Assembly (NCBI RefSeq): GCF_009827535.1
Contig: NZ_WTYN01000001.1
Coordinates: 2,108,001 to 2,172,000 of the forward strand
Length of the DNA: 64,000 nucleotides
From: Qipengyuania oceanensis
GTDB taxonomy: Bacteria > Pseudomonadota > Alphaproteobacteria > Sphingomonadales > Sphingomonadaceae
Direction of reading: 5' to 3'
In this document: piece by piece, positions 36,776-44,537 of the stretch
Layout of the letters: each line of letters opens with the position of its first letter
Position numbering within the stretch: the stretch's first letter is position 1
Notes under the pieces: model-generated
What the model was told of the DNA's origin: nothing
Seen by the model: the letters and a program-made list of their open reading frames with translations, nothing else
The model's database searches: none
Translations under genes and position numbers: made by a program

Positions 36776-37427
36776 GGGGTTTGAACGCCGTGAACCCGGT
36801 TTTCTGCCCCCCTGCGTTGATTGTCCCTGCGACAATTGCCTGCCCTCCTTCGTAGACATGAACGTGCCGGACCACCTGTTCCCCGCCGCGCCGCCAGTCT
36901 GACAACGCCTTCATCTGCGCAGCAAAGGTCCGCGTCATTTTCGTGGCCTGATTGCCATAAGCCTGCATGCCTTCGACGGTTTTTGCCTTTCGCGCCCGAC
37001 GCAGCAATTCCAGTGAGAGTTCGTGCACGGATGCCATCTGGACCGCCAGAGCCGCCTCAAGCTCGTTCTGGGGCTGGATCGCACCAATCAGAGCCAGATC
37101 CCTATTGAGGCCCTCGCAAGAGCCAGCGAACCCATCGCCTGATCCGTTGTCGCTAGTCATGTTGGCGAGATGGACCAGCGAGCGCGAAACAAAGGGCTCG
37201 GATGAGGTTGCAAAGACATCGGCCAGGTGATCCGCGTTGCCCTCGTCGTCAGAATGCGGGCTTTCCAATCGCACGGTGCCGCCGTCTCGCTCGCGCTCAT
37301 TGTATTGGACGCGGACAGGTCGGTTGCTCCGACGTTCGCGGGCTGCATCGATCGCTACAGCCTCGGCCTCTGTTGGCTCGCGCCGTTCGTCAGCCTCAAC
37401 TGCTGAGACTTCCTGTGTCTTGCTCAT
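36621..37427 (-). CDS. Element protein ending in a HVHVYEGGQAIVAG motif
   Basis: The 268-residue protein has an acidic, charged N-terminus, a central helical region (ELEAALAVQMASVHELSLELLRRA) and the conserved segment QVVRHVHVYEGGQAIVAGTI. I associate that segment with the partner of HGG-motif proteins. GGGAGA precedes the ATG, which overlaps the upstream stop by four bases. Function unknown; the DNA-level overlap with the HGG gene suggests that they act together. Confidence 0.7.
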   Translation of the reverse strand: MSKTQEVSAVEADERREPTEAEAVAIDAARERRSNRPVRVQYNERERDGGTVRLESPHSDDEGNADHLADVFATSSEPFVSRSLVHLANMTSDNGSGDGFAGSCEGLNRDLALIGAIQPQNELEAALAVQMASVHELSLELLRRARKAKTVEGMQAYGNQATKMTRTFAAQMKALSDWRRGGEQVVRHVHVYEGGQAIVAGTINAGGQKTGFTAFKPHEQHIEGPCGPEVLGYDARGYAMPATSDEGPEPVQSARRQDSGCGSTKGES

Positions 37428-37888
37428 GGATTGATCTCCCACCATGCGGTTAGGTCCGGCCACGTGCCGCGATAGTATGTGCGCGGGCCGTAGAACGACG
37501 ATTCCCAGTTGAAGCAGTCGCCTTCGAGGGTCAGGCTCCGGCAGTCGCCAAGACGATCGACTAAGCCACCCCAATGCTCTTTCTGTGGAAGCAGGCCGAA
37601 CAGGTCGGACGTTGACCAGCCTTCACGGGCAGCGCGCTTGCCGAATGCCTCCAGAAAATACACCGACGTATCGAACAAGGTCTGCCAACGCCCCATCGTG
37701 AATCCGGGATGAGGCCGACAGGGATCGAGGGCGACTAAAGCATCCCGCCAGTCGCGAAGCAGCGAAAGCGGAGGCGGGACACTAGGGACGCTAGAGCCAT
37801 TAGCGCTATCCTCAGGGGTTCTGTCCCTAATGTCCCTATCGCCCCCGCCGCCTAAGGCTTCTTCAGCCATCGCGCGCCAGTTGCTCAT
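37424..37888 (-). CDS. Element protein of the replication operon, LFGLLP motif
   Basis: The 154-residue protein has a low-complexity start and a C-terminal region (FTMGRWQTLFDTSVYFLEAF, then WSTSDLFGLLP) resembling short prophage proteins usually found next to DUF3987 or primase genes in alphaproteobacteria. It is coupled by ATGA junctions on both sides. A role in replication or its control is inferred only from the operon. Confidence 0.6.
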   Translation of the reverse strand: MSNWRAMAEEALGGGGDRDIRDRTPEDSANGSSVPSVPPPLSLLRDWRDALVALDPCRPHPGFTMGRWQTLFDTSVYFLEAFGKRAAREGWSTSDLFGLLPQKEHWGGLVDRLGDCRSLTLEGDCFNWESSFYGPRTYYRGTWPDLTAWWEINP

Positions 37889-39387
37889 TTCAGCACCTGC
37901 GGATTGACGGCATAGTCTTTGCGCGGCTGCCCCGGCCCACCGTCGCGATCGAATTGCGGGCGGATCCAGCTTGCGTCTTCGAGCGCCTCGACAGCCTCTT
38001 CCAACGCACCCCTGTCTTGTAGCGGCTTGAGGTGAGGCTTGTGCGGATGTCGCCGCAATTCGCGCAGGTTGACGAGCGACAGGCCAGTCTTGCGGATATA
38101 GCGCGCCAGCAGCGCGGCGTTTCGCTCCTTCGGGGAAACGGCAGCATCGCCATAAGTGCGCGCCGCCATGGGCTTTGCGTAGTCCTCGATCCATTTGATT
38201 GAGGCAGCCAGTGACCGCTCGCTGATCTCGCGGGGCTCATTCCCGCCATCAAAAGCCCAGGCAGTCAGTTCGGACACTAGGGCCAACCGCGCAGCCGTTC
38301 CGCTCATCTTGCCCACGAAGGCTTCATAGAGGCTGCCGCCATCGCCATCGCTGGCCGCGTTCTCGATTTCCCACTCATGAAAAATATCCGCCGCTCGCGG
38401 CGTAAACGGTAGCACGATGGGCGACTGCTCGCCCTCAGCACTGCTTCCCCAAGAAAGCAATTCGAGCCGTTGATACGCAGATTCCAGGCGGCTCATATCG
38501 ATACGGCCTGCGGGCCGCCTAGGAGGCAGCTTTTCAGGCCATGCCCACAGGACGCGTGGGACGAGCCCGTCATTAGCGCCGCCCAGAAGCGTGACGATCT
38601 TGTCGGGCTGGATGGTTCCTAGAACGCTTATACCGGTGAACTTAAGGTCGATCGATCCCGACGACTTGCGGGTAACGTTATGAGGCCTGCCCCCAAATGC
38701 CGAGAGCCAAAAGGGGCGGCCCCCGCCAGTATAGCGGTCGAAGCTTTCGAGCCATTGCGCCAGTTCATCGTTATAGCACAAAACGCCTTGTGGATTGCCG
38801 AGCAAGACCGAGGCCGCTGCTTCAGGCGTTACATCCGAAATGACAGTCTGCCGCTGCTTTGGCTCGTCCGGCTCGTTCGCCAGCGTAGGCATGGGTGGCG
38901 CGGCCTCCTGAGTGCCAGCCACCTTCTTGACCTCTTCCTGCCACTTCAATCGCTCAGCCTTTGCCCGCTCAACATCAGCTTGCCATGCCCGGCGCTGAAT
39001 ATCGAAATCCGCTCTGGCGTTGGTCTGGATTGACCACAGGGGCCTTGTGATCGCTTCCAGCGGTGCGGACTTGCGCGAACTAGGCTCGCCCAATGCCGCG
39101 CACCAAAGAATGCTAGGTTCGCTCCAATCGGAGCCATACGGCGATGCTCGGCGCTTGCCGCCAATTAGTGATGCAGCAGAAGCGAGATAGGCCATCGCGG
39201 CGTAGTCGGGCGCTGTCGATGTGGAATCCGCCACCTGCTGGATGATCGCCCACGCAGGCCCGAATAACTCCCCCGGCATTGGCACAGCAGGTCGCCTGCC
39301 ATTGTCGATTAGGGTCATATCAGGCGCGGCCCACAGGCTCACAGGTTCAGCGTTCGCGAATGCTTCGCGTATTGTTGCAGCAGTCAT
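37885..39387 (-). CDS. DUF3987-family protein, likely replicative helicase/primase partner
   Basis: The 500-residue protein matches the DUF3987 layout: N-terminal SLIGGKRRASPYGSDWSEPSILWCAALGEPSSRKSAP, a central coiled stretch (WQADVERAKAERLKWQEEV), and LSAFGGRPHNVTRKSSGSIDL plus ISVLGTIQPDKI. DUF3987 proteins sit beside CHC2/Toprim primases in phages and islands and are taken to be P-loop-like replication ATPases. The usual GKT Walker A is altered here (LGEPSSRKS). It overlaps both neighbours by four bases. Confidence 0.8.
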   Translation of the reverse strand: MTAATIREAFANAEPVSLWAAPDMTLIDNGRRPAVPMPGELFGPAWAIIQQVADSTSTAPDYAAMAYLASAASLIGGKRRASPYGSDWSEPSILWCAALGEPSSRKSAPLEAITRPLWSIQTNARADFDIQRRAWQADVERAKAERLKWQEEVKKVAGTQEAAPPMPTLANEPDEPKQRQTVISDVTPEAAASVLLGNPQGVLCYNDELAQWLESFDRYTGGGRPFWLSAFGGRPHNVTRKSSGSIDLKFTGISVLGTIQPDKIVTLLGGANDGLVPRVLWAWPEKLPPRRPAGRIDMSRLESAYQRLELLSWGSSAEGEQSPIVLPFTPRAADIFHEWEIENAASDGDGGSLYEAFVGKMSGTAARLALVSELTAWAFDGGNEPREISERSLAASIKWIEDYAKPMAARTYGDAAVSPKERNAALLARYIRKTGLSLVNLRELRRHPHKPHLKPLQDRGALEEAVEALEDASWIRPQFDRDGGPGQPRKDYAVNPQVLK

Positions 39388-40295
39388 GCCGCCTCCATCA
39401 AAAGATCATTGAAGTCGCCGCGACACGCAGGGAAGAACACCCGCGTCGAAAGGCCACGGTTGGCAAACTCGGTTGCGGCTTTGCTGGCTGCTGCGCGCCC
39501 CGCGTCGTCATTATCTCCGCCGATGGCGACAGACCGAACGGTTGCGGGGAACTGGATTGCTGGCAGCATGACCGTGCCGCAGGCCACCCAGACCGGACGG
39601 CGAAGCACCTGGAGCAAGGAGAGTCCTGTTTCCGGTCCTTCCGCCACCACGACTTCGCCGCCATCGAGCGGAGCCAGTCTGATCGCACCACCGCGCACCC
39701 TGCCGAGCGATAGCTTGGGGGACGGCAGGTCAGCCTTCCCCTTGCCGTCAGGGGCGAGATAGATGCGCTGGATCCCCTGCAACGGGCCATCAGGCGACGA
39801 CACGCAGCAAACGAGGCACGGATGCGCTGGACCCGACCTGCCATAAGGGATCATCGTAAATCGCAGGCTTAGGGGCGGATCGATCGTGATGCCCCGCGAC
39901 CGCAGATAGGCTGCACCGACAGTCCCGGCGACAGGCCCAGCGTTCCGCCAGATCGATCGTGCTTCCTCTACGCGATCACTCGCATCATCGACCGACGGCA
40001 GCGCGACGACTTCCACGGTCGGCAGATCGCCGCCGGACAGCATCGCCGCCGCTTCCCGAAGGCCTACGCCATGCAGCTGCTGGATGAAGTCGAGAACATC
40101 GCCATGCGCCCCGCAGCCGAAGCACTGGAAGCGGTTGCCGCCGTCGAAGATCGTGAACGAGGGCGAGCGGTCGTTATGTAACGGACAACACGCCTTCCAT
40201 TCGCTCCCGGCCCGCTGGAGCTTCACCACTCCCGCCACGACTTGCGGCAGGGGATGGGCGCGACGGATGGTGTCGAGGTCGAGAAGCCCGATCAT
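39384..40295 (-). CDS. CHC2 zinc-finger / Toprim primase
   Basis: The 303-residue DNA primase has an N-terminal zinc module (CCPLHNDRSPSF, then FQCFGCGAHGDVLDFI) and a Toprim domain (VVVAEGPETGLSLL with the catalytic glutamate, then GGDNDDAGRAAA with the acidic metal-binding pair). It would make primers for the element's own replication. The start at 40295 is chosen because it overlaps the preceding stop (ATGA) and gives the CHC2 N-terminus; a longer reading upstream is foreign in composition. Confidence 0.88.
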   Translation of the reverse strand: MIGLLDLDTIRRAHPLPQVVAGVVKLQRAGSEWKACCPLHNDRSPSFTIFDGGNRFQCFGCGAHGDVLDFIQQLHGVGLREAAAMLSGGDLPTVEVVALPSVDDASDRVEEARSIWRNAGPVAGTVGAAYLRSRGITIDPPLSLRFTMIPYGRSGPAHPCLVCCVSSPDGPLQGIQRIYLAPDGKGKADLPSPKLSLGRVRGGAIRLAPLDGGEVVVAEGPETGLSLLQVLRRPVWVACGTVMLPAIQFPATVRSVAIGGDNDDAGRAAASKAATEFANRGLSTRVFFPACRGDFNDLLMEAA

Positions 40296-40555
40296 GCCGC
40301 CACCCTCTCGCCATGCTCCTGGTCGAGTTTGCGCAGCCAGAACCATTGCGTCTGTGTCGGCGGCTTCGACTGGTAGTAGAGCTGTTGAAGAAAACCTGCC
40401 GCCCAATTGGACAGACCGCGACCGGACATAAGCAGGTCGTGAGCTTCAATCTGATGCAGGCGATACAAGCCGCGAACGAAGTCTGCGGGCTGCTCGACAA
40501 ACCAAGTCGAGCCATCCCACGGCTTCAGCGCGTGTTCGAGGTCGAGGGTACTCAT
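40292..40555 (-). CDS. Small protein upstream of the primase
   Basis: The 87-residue protein is rich in Trp and Leu (WDGSTWFVEQPADFVRGLYRLH, then QTQWFWLRKLDQEHGERV). It is coupled to the primase by a four-base overlap. It resembles small replication-module proteins but no family name is recalled. Confidence 0.65.
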   Translation of the reverse strand: MSTLDLEHALKPWDGSTWFVEQPADFVRGLYRLHQIEAHDLLMSGRGLSNWAAGFLQQLYYQSKPPTQTQWFWLRKLDQEHGERVAA

Positions 40556-40815
40556 TGCGACACCCCCGTTCGCCAGAGGCGTTCCGCATCTGCCCTCGAA
40601 AGCCGAGAAGGAGAGAAAAGACCGCCGCGTCGAGCGATGTCCCAGCGCGATCTTTCGACCGCCCAAGACTTTGCAAATGCCCTCAACTCGTCTATCTTGT
40701 CTTTCTCGATACCTAGCCCGCGAAGCAAGGATTCTACGAGGGGGTCGCGCACCGATAGGACTGCGCGGCCCTTTCGCTTTTCAGGGGTAGCGTTCCCCGT
40801 TCTGATGGCTACCAT
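40552..40815 (-). CDS. Small basic protein of the replication operon
   Basis: The 87-residue, Arg-rich protein has a helical core (DELRAFAKSWAVERSRWDIARRGG). It begins immediately after the Xis-like stop and overlaps the next start by four bases. Function unknown; the charge suggests nucleic-acid binding. Confidence 0.65.
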   Translation of the reverse strand: MVAIRTGNATPEKRKGRAVLSVRDPLVESLLRGLGIEKDKIDELRAFAKSWAVERSRWDIARRGGLFSPSRLSRADAERLWRTGVSQ

Positions 40816-41004
40816 TCACGCAGCCTCCTGCCGTTCGGCAATCTGGCGAGCGACGTAAGCCCGGATGCTGTTTGTCGTGACCCTAAGCGCGCCATCGACT
40901 TTGTAAGTCTCCAGCTCGCCTCGCGCGATCAGCTCAAAGCCCTTTGTTTTGCCGCAGGGGATGGCGGCGAATGCCTCTTTGGTTGGAAGTCCGAGTGGTT
41001 CCAC
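40816..41004 (-). CDS. Xis/AlpA-like helix-turn-helix protein
   Basis: The 62-residue protein follows the MerR/Xis-like 'winged helix' pattern (TKEAFAAIPCGKTKGFELIARGELETYKVDGALRVTTNSIRAYV). It is the first gene of the replication operon, and its relatives direct excision or act as activators. Excision with the nearby integrase is likely but unproven. Confidence 0.75.
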   Translation of the reverse strand: MEPLGLPTKEAFAAIPCGKTKGFELIARGELETYKVDGALRVTTNSIRAYVARQIAERQEAA

Positions 41005-41109
41005 GATTTTAATTCCTTCTGCATGCTGGCGCGGCCAGCGGTGGTGCAGAAAGGTCTATTGCGAACCTTGGCGGCAATACGCCGCAAAGCTTCAGGAACC
41101 TACGGAAAC

Positions 41110-41769
41110 TCAGTCCTTCAGAGGGTTTCCGTTTATGTCCAGGGTCGGGATGCCGTTGTTGTGGGCCGCATCGGCAAGGAATAGCGCCTTTTCCAAGGCT
41201 GGAAGGGCCGATGTCTTGCCGGGTATCTCTGCGCCGACGAGCGAGGCGTAGTCCTTAAGCTGCGCGTATAGAGTGCCCTTCTTTATGTTTGGTTTAAGGT
41301 CTTGGTGGACAAGCACCGCCGCAAGAACAGCTACTAGATTGTTCCACTTTTCCGAATCCAGTGGTCGCCCGCCTACGTCAGGAGAGCGCGAGGCTTCGGC
41401 GACGGACGGCGGTTCGACCTGAGCGTATTCCAGAAGCGGCCCCCTCTCAAAACTCAGCCCGTTCAATTCGATAGCCGCGAACCCAATGCCGATTGCGCGG
41501 CTCGTGTATGTATCCCGCCGCAAGTCGAAATAGCTGTTTTCACCTGTTCCCTTCCATACTTCGGAAGGAACAATCCAATCAGTTTCGGTTTGGGAGGGCC
41601 GTCCATAAGATGACCTCACCTTGAGTTCAGCAATGGCTGCTCGCGCCGAGAAAAGGCCTGCCTTCAGTCCTGGGCGCAATCTAGGCTCCGGGTTCCCGTG
41701 GTTCTTCCTATCCGCAAACCAAAGAGAGAGAAATTCCTTTGAAGTGATCCATCCAGTTTCGTTGCTCAT
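41110..41769 (-). CDS. Hypothetical 219-residue element protein
   Basis: The soluble protein has a charged middle and a helical C-terminus (NNLVAVLAAVLVHQDLKPN, then PALEKALFLADAAHNN). It lies alone between the Xis-like gene and the integrase, with intergenic sequence on both sides. No family is recognised; a regulatory or conflict role cannot be told apart. Confidence 0.6.
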   Translation of the reverse strand: MSNETGWITSKEFLSLWFADRKNHGNPEPRLRPGLKAGLFSARAAIAELKVRSSYGRPSQTETDWIVPSEVWKGTGENSYFDLRRDTYTSRAIGIGFAAIELNGLSFERGPLLEYAQVEPPSVAEASRSPDVGGRPLDSEKWNNLVAVLAAVLVHQDLKPNIKKGTLYAQLKDYASLVGAEIPGKTSALPALEKALFLADAAHNNGIPTLDINGNPLKD

Positions 41770-41863
41770 GTCGCCCCTCCGTAGGGCTCCGCGCGTTAGA
41801 TAACGGGATGGCAGGTCAGGCGGTTAATCCGACCGTTCGGGAGCTACCCTAGCCATCCCGCAG

Positions 41864-43117
41864 TTAGGCTCGTCTTTCGTCGAGCCGAACCACGTTGCTT
41901 TCTTCTCCGGTTATGAACCGGCCCCATGCGTCGAGTAATTCCCGCCGCATCTGAATGAATGTCGTGCGCTTATATGCCTTGACTACGCCGTCAGGCACCA
42001 CGTGGCCTAGCGCGGCTTCGGCCACTGGGTCGGGTATCTGCGGCATTCGTTCCGCCGCCCAATCCCGGAAGCTCGACCGAAACCCGTGGGGAACATACGG
42101 CAGGCCTGCATCGCGCATGATTTTTGACAGCGCCATATCGCTCAATTCCGTGCGCTTCCGGCTTGGAAAAATGACCGCCTCGGGATCTGCGCTGTCGGAG
42201 AAAGCTTTGGCCCGATCGAGAACCGCCAGGGCGGCAGCGTTTAGAGTGATCGTGTGCGCCTTGCCGGTCTTCCGCTGCAATTCGGTGGGTCTGTTCCAGT
42301 CATCGCCTTTAATATGTTTCCAGCGAGCCTCGCGGGCCTCGCCAGACCGGCAGGCCGTCGCAATCGTAAACATCAGCGCCAGTCGGCCAACTGTCTCAGC
42401 GTCGCCGCCGAGCTTCTCAAAGTAGGCCGGTACTTCCTTCCACGGCATCGCCGCAAAATTGCCGCCCTCTTTCGGTTTGCCGACAAGGGTGGACACAGAC
42501 ATGCGCGGGGTTTCAGTGTCGCGCCAATTCTTCGCCTTAGCGTAATCGAGAACCTTGCCGATCCGCTGGCGGACCTTGCGAGCAATGCTAGGCTTTGCGT
42601 TCCAAATAGGGTGCAGTGCGTTCGCTATGTCGCCTGCATCAATGTCGCTGACCCGCCGAGACCCGAGCGATGGGAAGGCATGAGTTTCCAAGCTGGCCAA
42701 GAATGCGTCTGCTGTCTTGCTCGACCATCCGCCCCTTAAGGCTTCGTGAGCGGCGATGGCGGCCTTCTCGAATGTTGGGGGAGGGCTTCTATCCTTCCGG
42801 CGCTCGGTAGCGGGATCGCCTCCAGCCTTGGCAACGTTACGTAACCGGACAGCCAGTTCGCGCGCTTCCGCCAATGTCAATCGTGCGCGCTGCTCTAGCG
42901 GGATGTCGTCCGCGATATTGGAGGGGCGGGCGAGGCTTTCAGTGGCGACCGCGCCCAAACCTATGTCGCGGCGCGCCCAACCGTTCGGTCCGTCCGCCAT
43001 TACGCGGAGAACCCAGCTCTTTGCGCTGGCCGATTTGACAAGCAGGTATAACCCCCCGCCGTCAGCATAGCGCCCCGGCTTGGCCTTCTCGACAAACTTG
43101 GCGGTCAGCTTGGCCAT
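41864..43117 (-). CDS. int: Phage-type tyrosine integrase (P4 class)
   Basis: The 417-residue integrase has a DUF4102-type arm-binding N-terminus (FVEKAKPGRYADGGGLYLLVK) and the catalytic domain with ACRSGEARE (Arg), VPHGFRSSFRDWAAER (His-x-x-Arg) and VKAYKRTTF (Tyr). It sits next to attR, 156 bases from the repeat, with GAGGGA before the ATG. An exact GTTACGTAAC palindrome lies inside the coding sequence at 42836-42845. Confidence 0.95.
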   Translation of the reverse strand: MAKLTAKFVEKAKPGRYADGGGLYLLVKSASAKSWVLRVMADGPNGWARRDIGLGAVATESLARPSNIADDIPLEQRARLTLAEARELAVRLRNVAKAGGDPATERRKDRSPPPTFEKAAIAAHEALRGGWSSKTADAFLASLETHAFPSLGSRRVSDIDAGDIANALHPIWNAKPSIARKVRQRIGKVLDYAKAKNWRDTETPRMSVSTLVGKPKEGGNFAAMPWKEVPAYFEKLGGDAETVGRLALMFTIATACRSGEAREARWKHIKGDDWNRPTELQRKTGKAHTITLNAAALAVLDRAKAFSDSADPEAVIFPSRKRTELSDMALSKIMRDAGLPYVPHGFRSSFRDWAAERMPQIPDPVAEAALGHVVPDGVVKAYKRTTFIQMRRELLDAWGRFITGEESNVVRLDERRA

Positions 43118-43272
43118 GTTCCCTCATTCGTTACCACATAATAGCGTGGCTAGCCACGAACTGCAACGGGCTGACCCGAACCCACAACTTGAGAAGGTTC
43201 GGCGCTTTTCCGAGGGTTCGACGGCTCATCACGGACCAGAGCGAACCAACCTGATTTCAGAAGTTATATTCT

Positions 43273-43286
43273 TCACGGGGCATCCA
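43273..43286 (+). repeat. attR: second copy of the 14-bp att core
   Basis: TCACGGGGCATCCA is identical to the tRNA-Gln 3' end and is followed at once by TTTTTT, the kind of tract expected behind a tRNA gene. Confidence 0.9.
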
Positions 43287-43742
43287 TTTTTTACCAAATA
43301 GAACAATAGCTTGTTCGATAGCGACGCACACCCCACCGTGTGCTTCGGCGTTCTTTGCCATTCCGCTGATTCCGCCGATTCTCATGGGAGCACGGCGACT
43401 CCGTGCGACATGGATGCAGCATGCGGCACGACCGAACATCTCAGACGATCGGCCGTTGGGATGAGCGGCCCAACGCCGCCGACGTTGTTGAGGATTGAAA
43501 TCGTTCGATTTCCCGATATAGCTGGCGGCAGGGTTCGCAAACCAGATAACTGCTTGGCGATCGCATGGAGCGATGTCGGCGCACAATCGCTGTCACCTGA
43601 GACATGGTCGACTGTGCCAAACCGGTGCAGGCGTCAGGTCTTGGGCATTTCTTGAAGATTTCCGGCTACGGGTCTTCGGGAACGTAACGGTCATGGATGA
43701 CCATGCTGAAGTTTTGGGGGTCGCAAGGTGCTTGGAAAAACG
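43287..43742. other. Stretch without recognised gene after attR
   Basis: About 450 bases between attR and the pilus operon. It starts with a T run and holds no convincing ORF or RNA; the two candidate frames have poor codon use. The pilus promoter is presumably in its right part. Confidence 0.5.
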
Positions 43743-44531
43743 ATGAGGCGGGCTGCGGCTCTGGCGGCAGCTGTGGCATTGACCACGTTCGGACCATTGT
43801 GTTCGCCCGCGATGGCAGGCCGGGTCTCTCCCATGATCCTCGACATGTCTCCGACCGGCCGTGGCGCGATCGCTCGGGTTGAATTCACGAACGATGCCGA
43901 CCGCGACATCCCTTACGAAGTGCAGATGATGCGCGGTGACATCTCGCCGACCGGTGAGTTGACTCTGGTTCCGGCTGATGAGGATTTTCTCGTCTTCCCT
44001 CCGCAGGTGTTGATCGAGGCAAATTCGCAGCAGGTCTTTCGAGTGCAGTATCTGGCGGACAAGCCGCTGGCGAAGTCGGAAATCTACTACTTGGCAATCC
44101 GACAGATACCGGTCGAGTTCGAGCCGGGGGTCAATCAGGTCCAGGTTGTCATAAACTACAATGTTCTTGTGAATGTGGTCCCCCCGGGCAGTTCGCCTGA
44201 GCCCGTGGTCAGACAGGCCAGCTATATCGAGCGCGCACAATCCACCGAAGGCTTGACCGAGGACCAGAGCCCCGAGGTCGTCCCCGTTGAAAAAGGTGTG
44301 ATGGTCGACCTCGGCAATGACGGGACGCGCTATTTCTTCGCGAGTGATGCCAAGTGGCTTATCAGTGGCAAGACAGCCAGCGGAGCTGATCTCGAAATGC
44401 GGCTCGAAGGCAAGGAGCTGAGCAAATATACTGGCGTCGGTGTGGTCGGACCCGGCAAGCTCAGGCAGTTCTTCTTCCCCACCGAGGAGCCGGTTAGGCA
44501 GGACACGCTGAAAGTCTCGGTCGAGCTTTAA
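43743..44531 (+). CDS. Periplasmic pilus-assembly chaperone (archaic chaperone-usher type)
   Basis: The 262-residue protein has a signal peptide ending near AMAG (residue 26) and the two Ig-like domains of FGS chaperones. Landmarks are VFPPQVLIEANSQQVFRVQY and AIRQIPVEFEP for the G1/F1 strands. It would donate a strand to pilin subunits in the periplasm. The ATG at 43743 is preferred over GTG 43728 because it gives a clean signal peptide. It heads a three-gene plus-strand operon with usher and tip. Confidence 0.85.
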   Translation: MRRAAALAAAVALTTFGPLCSPAMAGRVSPMILDMSPTGRGAIARVEFTNDADRDIPYEVQMMRGDISPTGELTLVPADEDFLVFPPQVLIEANSQQVFRVQYLADKPLAKSEIYYLAIRQIPVEFEPGVNQVQVVINYNVLVNVVPPGSSPEPVVRQASYIERAQSTEGLTEDQSPEVVPVEKGVMVDLGNDGTRYFFASDAKWLISGKTASGADLEMRLEGKELSKYTGVGVVGPGKLRQFFFPTEEPVRQDTLKVSVEL

Positions 44532-44537
44532 CGAGCG

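Larger units (their letters stand above)
19960..43286. mobile_element. Integrated prophage-like or satellite element in tRNA-Gln
   Basis: About 23.3 kb is bounded by the 14-bp att repeat, with a P4-type integrase beside the right repeat and an Xis-like gene close by. It contains cargo genes, a tail-fibre/ejection protein operon, regulatory genes and a primase-based replication operon. No terminase, portal, head, tail-tube, holin or endolysin gene is seen. It may be a decayed podovirus-like prophage or a satellite that depends on a helper. The chromosomal T-run expected after tRNA-Gln now lies to the right of attR, which supports the boundaries. Confidence 0.9.

Noticed and set aside
43311-43655. 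114-codon frame after attR
   Set aside because: No ribosome site, no conserved feature and poor codon use. Left as an unassigned stretch.
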